Assembly (NCBI GenBank): GCA_002843035.1
Contig: PHEV01000013.1
Span: 1 to 38,147, forward strand
Source: Actinobacteria bacterium HGW-Actinobacteria-5
Lineage (GTDB): Bacteria > Actinomycetota > Actinomycetes > Propionibacteriales > Propionibacteriaceae
DNA: 38,147 bases
Direction: 5' to 3'
Shown here: in pieces, positions 16,994-30,789 of the stretch
Position numbering within the stretch: position 1 is the first letter of the stretch
Layout: each line of letters opens with the position of its first letter
Notes under the pieces: generated by a model
The model's database searches: none
The model's input: only the letters and a program-made list of their open reading frames with translations
Told to the model about the DNA's origin: nothing
Position numbers and translations under genes: made by a program

Positions 16994-17695
16994 ATGAAGC
17001 ACAGCAAGGCCTATCGGGCCGCAACCGAGAACATCGACGAGAACCAGCTCTACAGCCCCGAGGCTGCCCTGGCGATCGTGAAGAAGAACGCGTCGGCCAA
17101 GTTCGACGAGACCGTCGAGGTCGCGCTCCGCCTGGGCGTCGACCCCCGCAAGGCGGACCAGATGGTCCGCGGCACTGTGAACCTCCCCAACGGCACCGGC
17201 AAGACGGCAAGGGTCCTCGTCTTCGCCACCGGTGAGCGGGCGGCGGAGGCCATCGCGGCGGGCGCCGACGAGGTGGGCGCGGACGAGTTGATCGACAAGA
17301 TCGCCGGCGGCTACCTCGACTTCGATGCGGTCGTGGCCACGCCCGACCTGATGGGCAAGGTCGGTCGGCTGGGTCGGGTGCTCGGCCCGCGCGGCCTGAT
17401 GCCGAACCCGAAGACCGGCACCGTCACCATGGATGTCGCGAAGGCGGTGTCCGACATCAAGGGCGGCAAGATCGAGTTCCGGGTGGACCGGCACGCCAAC
17501 CTCCACTTCATCGTCGGCAAGGCGTCGTTCAGCGAGCCGCAGCTCGTCGAGAACTACTTCGCGGCGCTCGACGAGGTGATGCGGCTCAAGCCGAGCGCGT
17601 CCAAGGGCCGCTACCTGAAGAAGGCGACGATCGCCTCCACGATGGGCCCGGGCGTCCCGGTCGACCCGACGAAGGTCAAGCCGTCCGCAGAGTGA
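16994..17695 (+). CDS. rplA: 50S ribosomal protein L1
   Basis: 233 residues, usual length. L1 forms the mobile stalk at the E site and is a translational repressor of its own operon in E. coli. Seen: the N-terminal [31 protein letters not shown], and the signature [25 protein letters not shown] with the rRNA-binding loop, then [22 protein letters not shown] with AAGGAG 9 nt upstream. A strong terminator follows 10 nt after the stop. Confidence 0.97.
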   Translation: MKHSKAYRAATENIDENQLYSPEAALAIVKKNASAKFDETVEVALRLGVDPRKADQMVRGTVNLPNGTGKTARVLVFATGERAAEAIAAGADEVGADELIDKIAGGYLDFDAVVATPDLMGKVGRLGRVLGPRGLMPNPKTGTVTMDVAKAVSDIKGGKIEFRVDRHANLHFIVGKASFSEPQLVENYFAALDEVMRLKPSASKGRYLKKATIASTMGPGVPVDPTKVKPSAE

Positions 17696-17705
17696 CGAGA
17701 ATTCG

Positions 17706-17748
17706 CCAACGCCGGTCCGGGAATGCCCGGACCGGCGTTGGTATTTCT
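17706..17748 (+). terminator. Terminator after rplKA
   Basis: A 16-bp perfect stem (17706-17721 with 17726-17741) with tetraloop AATG is followed by TATTTCT. It separates rplKA from the rplJL leader. Confidence 0.85.
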
Positions 17749-17759
17749 CCGTCCGGATT

Positions 17760-17787
17760 TTGCCGTCCGCCCCGGTACCGGTAAACT
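17760..17787 (+). promoter_or_regulatory. Promoter of rplJL
   Basis: TTGCCG (17760-17765), a 16-nt spacer and TAAACT (17782-17787) lie right after the rplKA terminator and give a start near 17794, at the 5' end of the L10 leader. Confidence 0.6.
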
Positions 17788-17793
17788 GTGTGA

Positions 17794-17954
17794 TGCCGCA
17801 GACCGCTGGTACTCGTCCTGGCTCGCCAGGCAGGCAAATCCCGCGCAGGTGAAACCTGAATGCTCATCCGAGTTGTTCGCCCTGGTTGCCTGCGCTGCAA
17901 CCGGGGTTTTCCTTTTCCAGTGGTCGATGGCACGAACCAGATGGAAGGAGACCC
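17794..17954 (+). ncRNA. Ribosomal protein L10 leader with attenuator
   Basis: This is the 5' leader of rplJ. It contains the local hairpin CAGGT-GAA-ACCTG and a terminator-like hairpin: CCCTGGTTGC (17880-17889) pairs with GCAACCGGGG (17897-17906), followed by TTTTCCTTTT. Upstream GCAGGCAA (17830-17837) is exactly complementary to TTGCCTGC (17886-17893), so an antiterminator pairing would break the terminator stem. L10-L12 binding to such leaders to promote termination is established in Bacillus. The structural elements are read from sequence; control by L10 here is inference. Confidence 0.7.
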
Positions 17955-18542
17955 ATGGCGAGGCCGGACAAGGCAGCCGCCGTCGCGGAGCTTGCTGAGC
18001 AGTTCAACAACTCCGACGCCGCTGTGCTGACCGAGTACCGCGGACTCACCGTCAAGGACCTCAAGGCATTGCGCCGGTCCCTTGGTGACGCCGCCACCTA
18101 CGCCGTGACGAAGAACACGCTGACCATGATCGCTGCCCGCGAAGCGGGCATCGAGGGCCTGGACGACCAGCTCGCCGGCCCTACTGCGATCGCCTTCATC
18201 CGCGGAGACATTGCCTCCGTGGCCAAGGGCCTGCGCGACTTCGCCAAGGCGAACCCGCTGCTGGTGATCAAGGGTGGCGTCATGGACGGTCGTGTCCTCG
18301 ACGCCGAATCGGTCAAGAAGCTGGCCGATCTCGAGTCCCGCGAGGTGCTCCTCGCCAAGCTCGCCGGTGCGATGAACGGAAACCTGGCCAAGGCCGTGGG
18401 TCTGTTCGCCGCGCCGCTGTCCCAGGCCGCTCGCGCCCTGGACGCCCTGAAGTCCCAGAAGCTCGCCGGGGATGCCCCGGCAACCGATGCAGCGCCCGCT
18501 GCTGAGGCCACCACCGACGCGGCTGACGCTGCATCCGAGTAA
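17955..18542 (+). CDS. rplJ: 50S ribosomal protein L10
   Basis: 195 residues. L10 anchors the L12 dimers on the ribosomal stalk. The N-terminal domain begins [16 protein letters not shown] and includes [19 protein letters not shown] and [13 protein letters not shown]. The C-terminal helix that binds L12 is followed by an Ala-rich tail (about residues 170-195: [18 protein letters not shown]). The Ala-rich tail is common in actinobacteria. ATG with AAGGAG upstream, placed at the end of the attenuator leader. Confidence 0.96.
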   Translation: MARPDKAAAVAELAEQFNNSDAAVLTEYRGLTVKDLKALRRSLGDAATYAVTKNTLTMIAAREAGIEGLDDQLAGPTAIAFIRGDIASVAKGLRDFAKANPLLVIKGGVMDGRVLDAESVKKLADLESREVLLAKLAGAMNGNLAKAVGLFAAPLSQAARALDALKSQKLAGDAPATDAAPAAEATTDAADAASE

Positions 18543-18562
18543 GAAGAGAAAGGACGCCCGAA

Positions 18563-18961
18563 ATGGCGAAGCTCACTACTGACGAGCTCCTTGAGGCCTT
18601 CAAGGAGATGACCCTGATCGAGCTCTCCGAGTTCGTGAAGCTGTTCGAGGACACCTTCGGTGTCACCGCTGCCGCTCCGGTGGCCGTGGCCGCCGCCGCC
18701 GCTCCGGCTGCTGGTGACGGTGGCGCGGCCGCAGAGGCCGAGGAGGAGAGCAGCGAGGTCGACGTGATCCTCGACTCCGCCGGCGACAAGAAGATCCAGG
18801 TCATCAAGGAGGTGCGTGCGCTGACCAACCTGGGCCTGAAGGAGGCCAAGGACCTGGTCGAGGCCGCTCCGAAGGTCGTCCTGGAGAAGGTGGCCCGCGA
18901 GGCCGCTGCCAAGGCGAAGGAGGCCCTCGAGGCCGCCGGCGCCGCGGTCACCATCAAGTGA
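18563..18961 (+). CDS. rplL: 50S ribosomal protein L7/L12
   Basis: 132 residues. The stalk protein recruits translational GTPases. N-terminal dimerization helices ([20 protein letters not shown]), an Ala/Gly-rich flexible hinge near 45-60, then the C-terminal domain [20 protein letters not shown] through [17 protein letters not shown]-type helices ending in VTIK. It lies 20 nt after rplJ. Unlike in most bacteria, rpoB does not follow directly: a terminator and a two-gene module intervene. Confidence 0.97.
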   Translation: MAKLTTDELLEAFKEMTLIELSEFVKLFEDTFGVTAAAPVAVAAAAAPAAGDGGAAAEAEEESSEVDVILDSAGDKKIQVIKEVRALTNLGLKEAKDLVEAAPKVVLEKVAREAAAKAKEALEAAGAAVTIK

Positions 18962-18988
18962 TCGGCTGACGCAGCCTGCAACTCATGC

Positions 18989-19022
18989 GGCGGCGATCCC
19001 CTCAGGGGGTCGCCGCCGTTTG
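18989..19022 (+). terminator. Terminator after rplL
   Basis: A 13-bp stem (18989-19001 with 19005-19017, one G-U) with loop TCA is followed by GTTTGG. It should stop most rplJL transcripts ahead of the rpoB region. Confidence 0.75.
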
Positions 19023-19077
19023 GCATGTCCGCGGTCCCGCAACGCAGCGCAGCGGGGCAGTGCGACGCGGGAACAGC

Positions 19078-19112
19078 AGAACGGCGGTAGCCATCGAGGC
19101 TACCGCCGTTCT
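19078..19112. terminator. Second, symmetric hairpin between rplL and peptide gene
   Basis: A perfect 15-bp stem, AGAACGGCGGTAGCC with its complement, and loop ATCGA. It lies 50 nt past the stop of the minus-strand peptide gene and after the rplL terminator, so it may insulate both sides. Neither flank has a proper T-run. Confidence 0.6.
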
Positions 19113-19162
19113 GACTCTACTGGGGGTGGTTGTGTGTGAGGTGAAGCTTGCTATTCAGGCGA

Positions 19163-19309
19163 TCACTTGAGCGGGTAGCTTCCCTGACCACCCATGATGG
19201 TCACGAAGCCACCGGCGTCCTGAACGTTGGTAGCGATCACGCTGATCGGAAGCACGGCGAGGGTTCCGGCAACCGCGGCGGCGGCGATAATCCTACGAAC
19301 GATGGTCAT
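19163..19309 (-). CDS. Small secreted pre-peptide, candidate signalling pheromone (48 aa)
   Basis: 48 residues with the shape of an exported pre-peptide: two Arg at positions 5-6 (MTIVRR), a 20-residue hydrophobic core (IIAAAAVAGTLAVLPISVIA), a signal-peptidase-like V-I-A before residue 27, and a 22-residue hydrophilic tail (TNVQDAGG...GGQGSYPLK). I do not recognise the family. It is transcribed away from the HTH-TPR regulator gene, with 109 bp between starts. Its -35 TTGACA lies in the shared palindrome. PapR, the pro-pheromone of PlcR, has the same length and layout. Weak points: it is very short and has no visible export partner, and a small membrane peptide or toxin is possible. CGGGG precedes the ATG; AAAGG further upstream may be the ribosome-binding site. 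Confidence 0.62.
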   Translation of the reverse strand: MTIVRRIIAAAAVAGTLAVLPISVIATNVQDAGGFVTIMGGQGSYPLK

Positions 19310-19327
19310 TTCCCCGAGGCCTTTCTC

Positions 19328-19387
19328 TTGACTGGCTCTATGGCAAGAACGTAGCCGGTACTTGACTAGCCTGTCAAGTTTTGACAG
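19328..19387. promoter_or_regulatory. Divergent control region with TTGAC/GTCAA dyads
   Basis: Four TTGAC half-sites stand between the peptide and regulator genes: 19328 (+), 19362 (+), 19373 (-) and 19381 (+). Two overlapping perfect dyads result: CTTGAC-N6-GTCAAG (19361-19378) and CTGTCAA-GTT-TTGACAG (19371-19387). The arrangement is what a dimeric HTH regulator would bind, and it overlaps the peptide promoter. Binding is inferred. Confidence 0.6.
19348..19377 (-). promoter_or_regulatory. Promoter of the small-peptide gene
   Basis: On the minus strand a consensus TTGACA (19372-19377), an 18-nt spacer and TACGTT (19348-19353) give a start about 30 nt before the peptide ATG. The -35 is part of both dyads, so a bound regulator would directly affect it. 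Confidence 0.55.
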
Positions 19388-19418
19388 AGTTTTCTGAGAA
19401 CCAAATCTGGGAGGTCGT

Positions 19419-20681
19419 GTGGACACGTCCAATGCTGCGCAGTTCGGCACCCTGCTTCGAGAGGCCCGCAGGCGGAAGGGGCTTTCGCAGGCTGCGCTCG
19501 GCGGTGACAAGTACTCCGGCAGCTACATCTCCCATCTCGAGAGCGGCAGGCGGAGCGCGACTCCGGAGGTCGTGGAGTTCCTGTCCCGCCGCCTGGGTGT
19601 CTCGCTGCTGGAATGGGGGCTCGCGCCCGCGCCGGCTTCGGTTGCCCCGCTCGGGAACACGATCGAGGACCTGCTCGTGGCGGAGCGTGCGCGCGCCGAA
19701 CACGACTGGGCGGCTGCGATCACTCACGCGACCGAGGCTGCGTCCCGGGCTGAGGCGGTCGGCGACACCGGCCGGCACTGGGAGGCCCTCTACGTTGTGG
19801 CCCAGGCCAAGTTCTCCTCGGGGGAGTTCGCCGAGGCCGCGAGGCGTGCCGAGGTGTTGTCGGCGCACGAGGTCGCCCGTCGGTTCGCGGTCGCGCGTGC
19901 GCAGGCGCTGAGCCTGGCATCGGTCGCGAACCGGGCCTCGGACCATCTCGGCTGGGCGGTCGCATACGGGGCCCGGGCGGTTGAGGCCGCCGACACTGCG
20001 CCTCCGATCATCCTCGCTGAGGCACTGATGGCCCTTGTCACAGCCATGACCGAGGCGGGGCACTCGTTGGTGGAGAGCGCTCCGTTCATGCGCAGGCTCA
20101 CCGAGCTCAGCCCCAGGCTCACCTCGGACCACTCGCGAGGGATGATCGCCTGGACGATCGGTTCGGTGTCCTTCAACGGTGGCGACATCGAAGAGGGCAT
20201 CCGCCAGCACGATCTCGCCAAGGACCTGCTCGATCGTCGGCGTGACCTCCGGATGTGGCTGCGCTACAACAGCACAGCCGCCCGGTGGCGACTGAACTGC
20301 GGCATCACCGAGGGCGTGGACGACATGCTCAAGACGGCGTCGCTGGGGCTGCAGATCCTCGGCAACAACTACGACGTCGTTGAGCTGCGCCAGGTGGAGG
20401 CCATGTACGCCATCCGCAGGGGCGAACCGCTCGAGGCGGCCCGGATCATGACCGAGGTCCTGGAGGATCCGGTTCTCGGCGCCGAGGGCATGTCGCGAGG
20501 CAACTCGGAGATGGTGCTCGCGCACGCGTTCCGGGCCCTCGGCCAGGTTGAGGCCGCCCGCCGGCGCTACGAGCTCGCGGCTCTGCAGTTCGAGGAAGAA
20601 GGGCGCCTCAGGGCCGCCGTCAACGCCTGGCGGCGAAGCGTTGGAGAAGAAGTTTCAGGAGATTTCTTGACAGTGGGTTGA
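19419..20681 (+). CDS. XRE-family HTH regulator with TPR-like C-terminal domain
   Basis: 420 residues. An N-terminal XRE/Cro HTH domain spans about 8-62 (FGTLLREARRRKGLSQAALG, then SGSYISHLESGRRSATPEVV). From about 75 to the end the protein is all-helical with repeating Ala/Leu/Arg helix pairs (AAITHATEAASRAEAVG, GEFAEAARRAEVL, GDIEEGIRQHDLAKDLL, GEPLEAARIM, GQVEAARRRYELAALQFEEEG). This is the pattern of tetratricopeptide repeats. HTH plus TPR is the architecture of RRNPP regulators, which bind a re-imported short peptide; other HTH-TPR proteins work without peptides. GTG start with GGAGG 4 nt upstream. The divergent neighbour encodes a secreted pre-peptide. Its stop codon lies within further TTGAC half-sites. 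Confidence 0.85.
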   Translation: MDTSNAAQFGTLLREARRRKGLSQAALGGDKYSGSYISHLESGRRSATPEVVEFLSRRLGVSLLEWGLAPAPASVAPLGNTIEDLLVAERARAEHDWAAAITHATEAASRAEAVGDTGRHWEALYVVAQAKFSSGEFAEAARRAEVLSAHEVARRFAVARAQALSLASVANRASDHLGWAVAYGARAVEAADTAPPIILAEALMALVTAMTEAGHSLVESAPFMRRLTELSPRLTSDHSRGMIAWTIGSVSFNGGDIEEGIRQHDLAKDLLDRRRDLRMWLRYNSTAARWRLNCGITEGVDDMLKTASLGLQILGNNYDVVELRQVEAMYAIRRGEPLEAARIMTEVLEDPVLGAEGMSRGNSEMVLAHAFRALGQVEAARRRYELAALQFEEEGRLRAAVNAWRRSVGEEVSGDFLTVG

Positions 20682-20696
20682 CAAGTCCGAGTCAAG
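20666..20696. promoter_or_regulatory. Second cluster of TTGAC/GTCAAG half-sites
   Basis: CTTGAC (20666-20671), TTGACAAG (20678-20685) and GTCAAG (20691-20696) lie across the stop codon of the HTH-TPR gene and match the half-sites of its own promoter region. TTGACA with TGGAAT 18 nt downstream could also be a promoter into the rpoB leader region. Confidence 0.45.
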
Positions 20697-20752
20697 TCTG
20701 ATGGAATCTACTTGTCGGCGCCCCCCTAATGCGTCGGATGAGTACACCACTT

Positions 20753-20810
20753 GGGCCGGTGTTCTGCAGCGTATGGATACCCCTCCCGTGCCTGCCGCAG
20801 ACACCGGCCC
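20753..20810. repeat. Imperfect inverted repeat upstream of rpoB
   Basis: GGGCCGGTGTTCTGC (20753-20767) pairs with GCAGACACCGGCCC (20797-20810) with one bulged T, enclosing a 29-nt loop. It is downstream of the HTH-TPR gene and could act as part of its terminator. No gene is supported within. Confidence 0.6.
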
Positions 20811-20866
20811 CGTGGCGTCCCGGGACGGTTCGCCGGCAGGAGTCGGCACCCGATCTCGACACCGCT

Positions 20867-20931
20867 AATCGGCCGGTCGGACCCGGCTCCCGCCTCCCCC
20901 TCCGGCGGGCAGCAGATCCGACCGGCCGATT
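20867..20931. repeat. 15-bp inverted repeat with nested hairpin, abutting rpoB promoter
   Basis: Arms AATCGGCCGGTCGGA (20867-20881) and TCCGACCGGCCGATT (20917-20931) are perfect. The 35-nt loop holds a second hairpin, CCCGCC with GGCGGG. The right arm overlaps the first base of the rpoB -35 box. It could terminate incoming transcripts or be a protein-binding dyad. Confidence 0.7.
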
Positions 20932-20959
20932 TGCGAGCCAGTGGACGTCGATGTAAGCT
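20931..20959 (+). promoter_or_regulatory. Promoter of rpoBC
   Basis: TTGCGA (20931-20936), an exact 17-nt spacer and TAAGCT (20954-20959) predict a start near 20966 and a 5' leader of about 95 nt before rpoB. Confidence 0.6.
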
Positions 20960-21059
20960 AACGCTTTGCCCATTGCCATCGACGACCCGTGAACTTGACG
21001 CGGGCCGTTCTGCGTGCAACGACACCGGTAGCAGCCGGGTTTTGCGGAAGGACTCCACC

Positions 21060-24533
<3,474 letters not shown>

Positions 24534-24599
24534 GAAGAGCTCCGGCTCCCCAACAACATCCTTCTAGGGATTCCTGGCAACAGGAGAAAGAGAAGCAAC

Positions 24600-28481
<3,882 letters not shown>

Positions 28482-28490
28482 GCGGCTCAG

Positions 28491-28952
28491 ATGCGGATCG
28501 TCATTGCCTCCGACCACGCCGCCGTCGAGTTGCGGCAGGAGATGGCTGACGAGGCCCGGTCGCTGGGACACGAGGTCACCGACCTCGGCCCGGCGCCGGG
28601 CGAGGCCGTCGACTACCCGGTGAACGGCGCGAAGGTCGGACGGCTCGTCGCCTCCGGCGAGTACGACCTCGGCCTGCTCGCCTGCGGCACCGGCGTCGGC
28701 ATCTCGATCGCGGCGAACAAGGTGCCGGGGATCCGGGCAGTGGTCTGCTCCGAGCCGTATTCGGCGAAGCTGTCCCGGCAGCACAACGACTCGAACGTGC
28801 TGGCCGTAGGGGCCCGCGTGGTCGGGCCCGGGCTGGCCCGCATGATCGTCGCCGAATGGCTCGCCGCCGAGTTCGAGGGTGGCCGGCACGCTCGCAGGGT
28901 CGGCCTGATCACCGATCTGGAAACGGTCACGCGGGACGCCTCGGTGTCCTAA
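28491..28952 (+). CDS. rpiB: Ribose-5-phosphate isomerase B
   Basis: 153 residues of the RpiB/LacAB family, interconverting ribose 5-phosphate and ribulose 5-phosphate in the pentose phosphate pathway. Seen: MRIVIASDHAAVELR, DYP, and GLLACGTGVGISIAANK with the catalytic Cys65 typical of true RpiB. Also SRQHNDSNVLAVGARVVG and the C-terminal RRVGLI. The start lies 9 nt past rpoC, so it is likely co-transcribed with rpoBC, an unusual partner. The stop codon overlaps the promoter of the next gene. Galactose-6-phosphate isomerase is a less likely reading. Confidence 0.92.
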   Translation: MRIVIASDHAAVELRQEMADEARSLGHEVTDLGPAPGEAVDYPVNGAKVGRLVASGEYDLGLLACGTGVGISIAANKVPGIRAVVCSEPYSAKLSRQHNDSNVLAVGARVVGPGLARMIVAEWLAAEFEGGRHARRVGLITDLETVTRDASVS

Positions 28953-28955
28953 ACT
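28950..28955 (+). promoter_or_regulatory. -10 element of the ABC importer operon
   Basis: TAAACT, starting in the rpiB stop codon, ends 6 nt before the GTG of the lipoprotein gene, suggesting a leaderless transcript. Confidence 0.5.
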
Positions 28956-28961
28956 CCATTT

Positions 28962-29996
28962 GTGAGGACATTTTCGGGCGGAACTGCCCTTCGTCGCGGG
29001 GCGACCCTGCTGGCCGCGTTGGTCGCCGTTACCGCCCTGCTGGCTGGCTGTGCGGGCAGCACGGGGACGCCGGCGGCGACCGGCTCGGGCCAGGCGCAAC
29101 GCACCCCCGTCCGGATCGCGACGCTGAAGGGCCCGACCGGCGTCGGCATGGTGCACCTGATGCAGGCCCAGGGCGAGGGCACCAGCGCCAACGACTACAC
29201 CTTCACCGTCACCGATGCGCCCGATGACGTGGTGGCCAAGGTCGCCAGCGGTGACGTGGACATCGCCGCGGTCCCGACCAACCTCGCCGCGGCCCTGTAC
29301 GCGAAGACCTCCGGCGCGGTCCAGATGCTCGCGGTGAACACGCTCGGCGTGATGTACATCGTCACGGACGGCACCCGGGTGACGAGCGTGGCGGACCTGA
29401 AGGGATTGACGATCTACGCCTCGGGCCAGGGCTCCAACCCCGAGTACGTGCTGCGCTTCCTGCTGCAGAAGAACGGCCTGGCCCCCGACACCGACGTCCA
29501 CATCGTCTGGAAGAGCGAACACGACGAGGTCGCCACGCTGGTCGCCAGCGGAGTGGCCAAGGTGGCGCTGCTGCCCGAGCCGTTCGTGACCGCCGTGACC
29601 GTGAAGGACCCGAAGCTGAGCGTCGCCCTCGACCTCACGACGGAATGGGCGAAGGTCGTCACCGACGGCAGCCAGCTGATGATGGGCGGCGTGATCGTCC
29701 GCAGGGACTTCGCCCGGCAGCACCCGGACGCGGTGAAGGCGTTCCTCGCCGAGTACTCCGCGTCGATCGACGAGGCGAAGAGCGATGCGGGGGCCACGTC
29801 GGAGCTGTGCGCGCAGTACGGGATCATCCCGAGCGCCGCCGTGGCGAAGCAGGCGCTGCCGCGACTCAACCTGACCTTCCTGACCGGAGCGGACCTGAAG
29901 GCAGGCCTCGAGGGCTACTTCCGGGTGCTCTACGACGCGAACCCCAAGGCCGTGGGAGGATCGCTCCCTGATGCCGGGTTCTACTACACGACCTAA
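28962..29996 (+). CDS. ABC transporter substrate-binding lipoprotein (NitT/TauT type)
   Basis: 344 residues. The signal peptide ends in a lipobox, LLAGC, with the lipidated Cys at residue 30. The mature protein is a type II periplasmic-binding fold: TPVRIATLKGPTGVGMVHLM at the start, then DVDIAAVPTNLAAALYAKT, LGVMYIVTDG, LKGLTIYASGQGSNPEY, and KVALLPEPFVTAV. SIDEAKSDAG and NPKAVGGSLPDAGFYYTT follow at the end. It is related to the NMT1/SsuA-like proteins that bring in sulfonates, nitrate or pyrimidines, but the ligand cannot be assigned. The permease gene overlaps its end by 26 nt. Confidence 0.85.
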   Translation: MRTFSGGTALRRGATLLAALVAVTALLAGCAGSTGTPAATGSGQAQRTPVRIATLKGPTGVGMVHLMQAQGEGTSANDYTFTVTDAPDDVVAKVASGDVDIAAVPTNLAAALYAKTSGAVQMLAVNTLGVMYIVTDGTRVTSVADLKGLTIYASGQGSNPEYVLRFLLQKNGLAPDTDVHIVWKSEHDEVATLVASGVAKVALLPEPFVTAVTVKDPKLSVALDLTTEWAKVVTDGSQLMMGGVIVRRDFARQHPDAVKAFLAEYSASIDEAKSDAGATSELCAQYGIIPSAAVAKQALPRLNLTFLTGADLKAGLEGYFRVLYDANPKAVGGSLPDAGFYYTT

Positions 29997-30789
29997 CCAG
30001 CGGGGCCACCAGCCCCTGCTCGGTGTTGCCGCGCTGGCATTCTGGCTGGCGGTCTGGCAGCTGGTGAGCATGGCCGTGGGCCAGGAACTCCTCGTGCCCT
30101 CGCCCGGGACGGTGCTGGTCACGCTCGCGCAGCTCGCCGTGACGCCGGCGTTCTGGCAGACCACGGCCACGTCCCTGCTCCGGGTGCTGCTCGGCTTCCT
30201 TGCCGGTGTGCTCGGCGGTGTGGTCGCCGCGGTGCTGACGACCCGCTACCGGCTGGTGGACGCGCTGGTCTCCCCGTTGCTGCGGGTCGTGCGCGCTGCG
30301 CCGGTCGCGTCCTTCATCATCCTCGCGCTGGTCTGGATCCCGACCGGCCGGCTGCCGGCTTTCATCTCCTTCCTGATGGTCGTCCCGGTCGTCTGGGAGA
30401 GCATGGTGCAGGGCATTGCCCGGCAGGACCGTGACCTGCTCGAGGTGGCCGAGGTCTTCGGGTTCGGCTGGTGGCACACGCTGCGCCGGATCCGGATCCC
30501 GCTGCTGCTGCCGTTCTTCGCCGCCGCCTGTGCCACCGGGATGGGGCTGGCCTGGAAGTCGGGCATCGCGGCGGAGGTGATCAGCCGGCCACCGATCGCG
30601 GTCGGGTCGCAGCTGCAGGACGCCAAGATCTACCTGGAGACGCCGCAGGTGTTCGCCTGGACGATCACGGTGGTGGTGCTCAGTCTGGCTCTGGAGGGGA
30701 TCCTGCGCTGGGCCGCCGGCCGGGCGACGACCTGGCTCGCGGTCGGGACCGCTCCTGCGGGGGAGGGGGGCACCAATGCCGAGGCTTGA
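29971..30789 (+). CDS. ABC transporter permease (NitT/TauT type)
   Basis: 272 residues with about six membrane helices of the BPD_transp_1 type. The cytoplasmic EAA loop reads EVAEVFGFGWWHTLRRIRIPLLLPFF, where the coupling helix meets the ATPase. PSPGTVLVTL near the N terminus and AWKSGIAAEVISRP are typical of the SsuC/TauC group. The ATG sits in the last 26 nt of the lipoprotein gene, next to a GGGAG...CTCCC hairpin that holds its own ribosome-binding site. Translation therefore probably depends on ribosomes opening it. Confidence 0.88.
   Translation: MPGSTTRPNQRGHQPLLGVAALAFWLAVWQLVSMAVGQELLVPSPGTVLVTLAQLAVTPAFWQTTATSLLRVLLGFLAGVLGGVVAAVLTTRYRLVDALVSPLLRVVRAAPVASFIILALVWIPTGRLPAFISFLMVVPVVWESMVQGIARQDRDLLEVAEVFGFGWWHTLRRIRIPLLLPFFAAACATGMGLAWKSGIAAEVISRPPIAVGSQLQDAKIYLETPQVFAWTITVVVLSLALEGILRWAAGRATTWLAVGTAPAGEGGTNAEA

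Noticed and set aside
20774-20869. A 31-codon ORF ([12 protein letters not shown]...) between the HTH-TPR gene and rpoB as a second signalling peptide
   Set aside because: No ribosome-binding site, no hydrophobic signal segment, and it lies inside the two inverted repeats.
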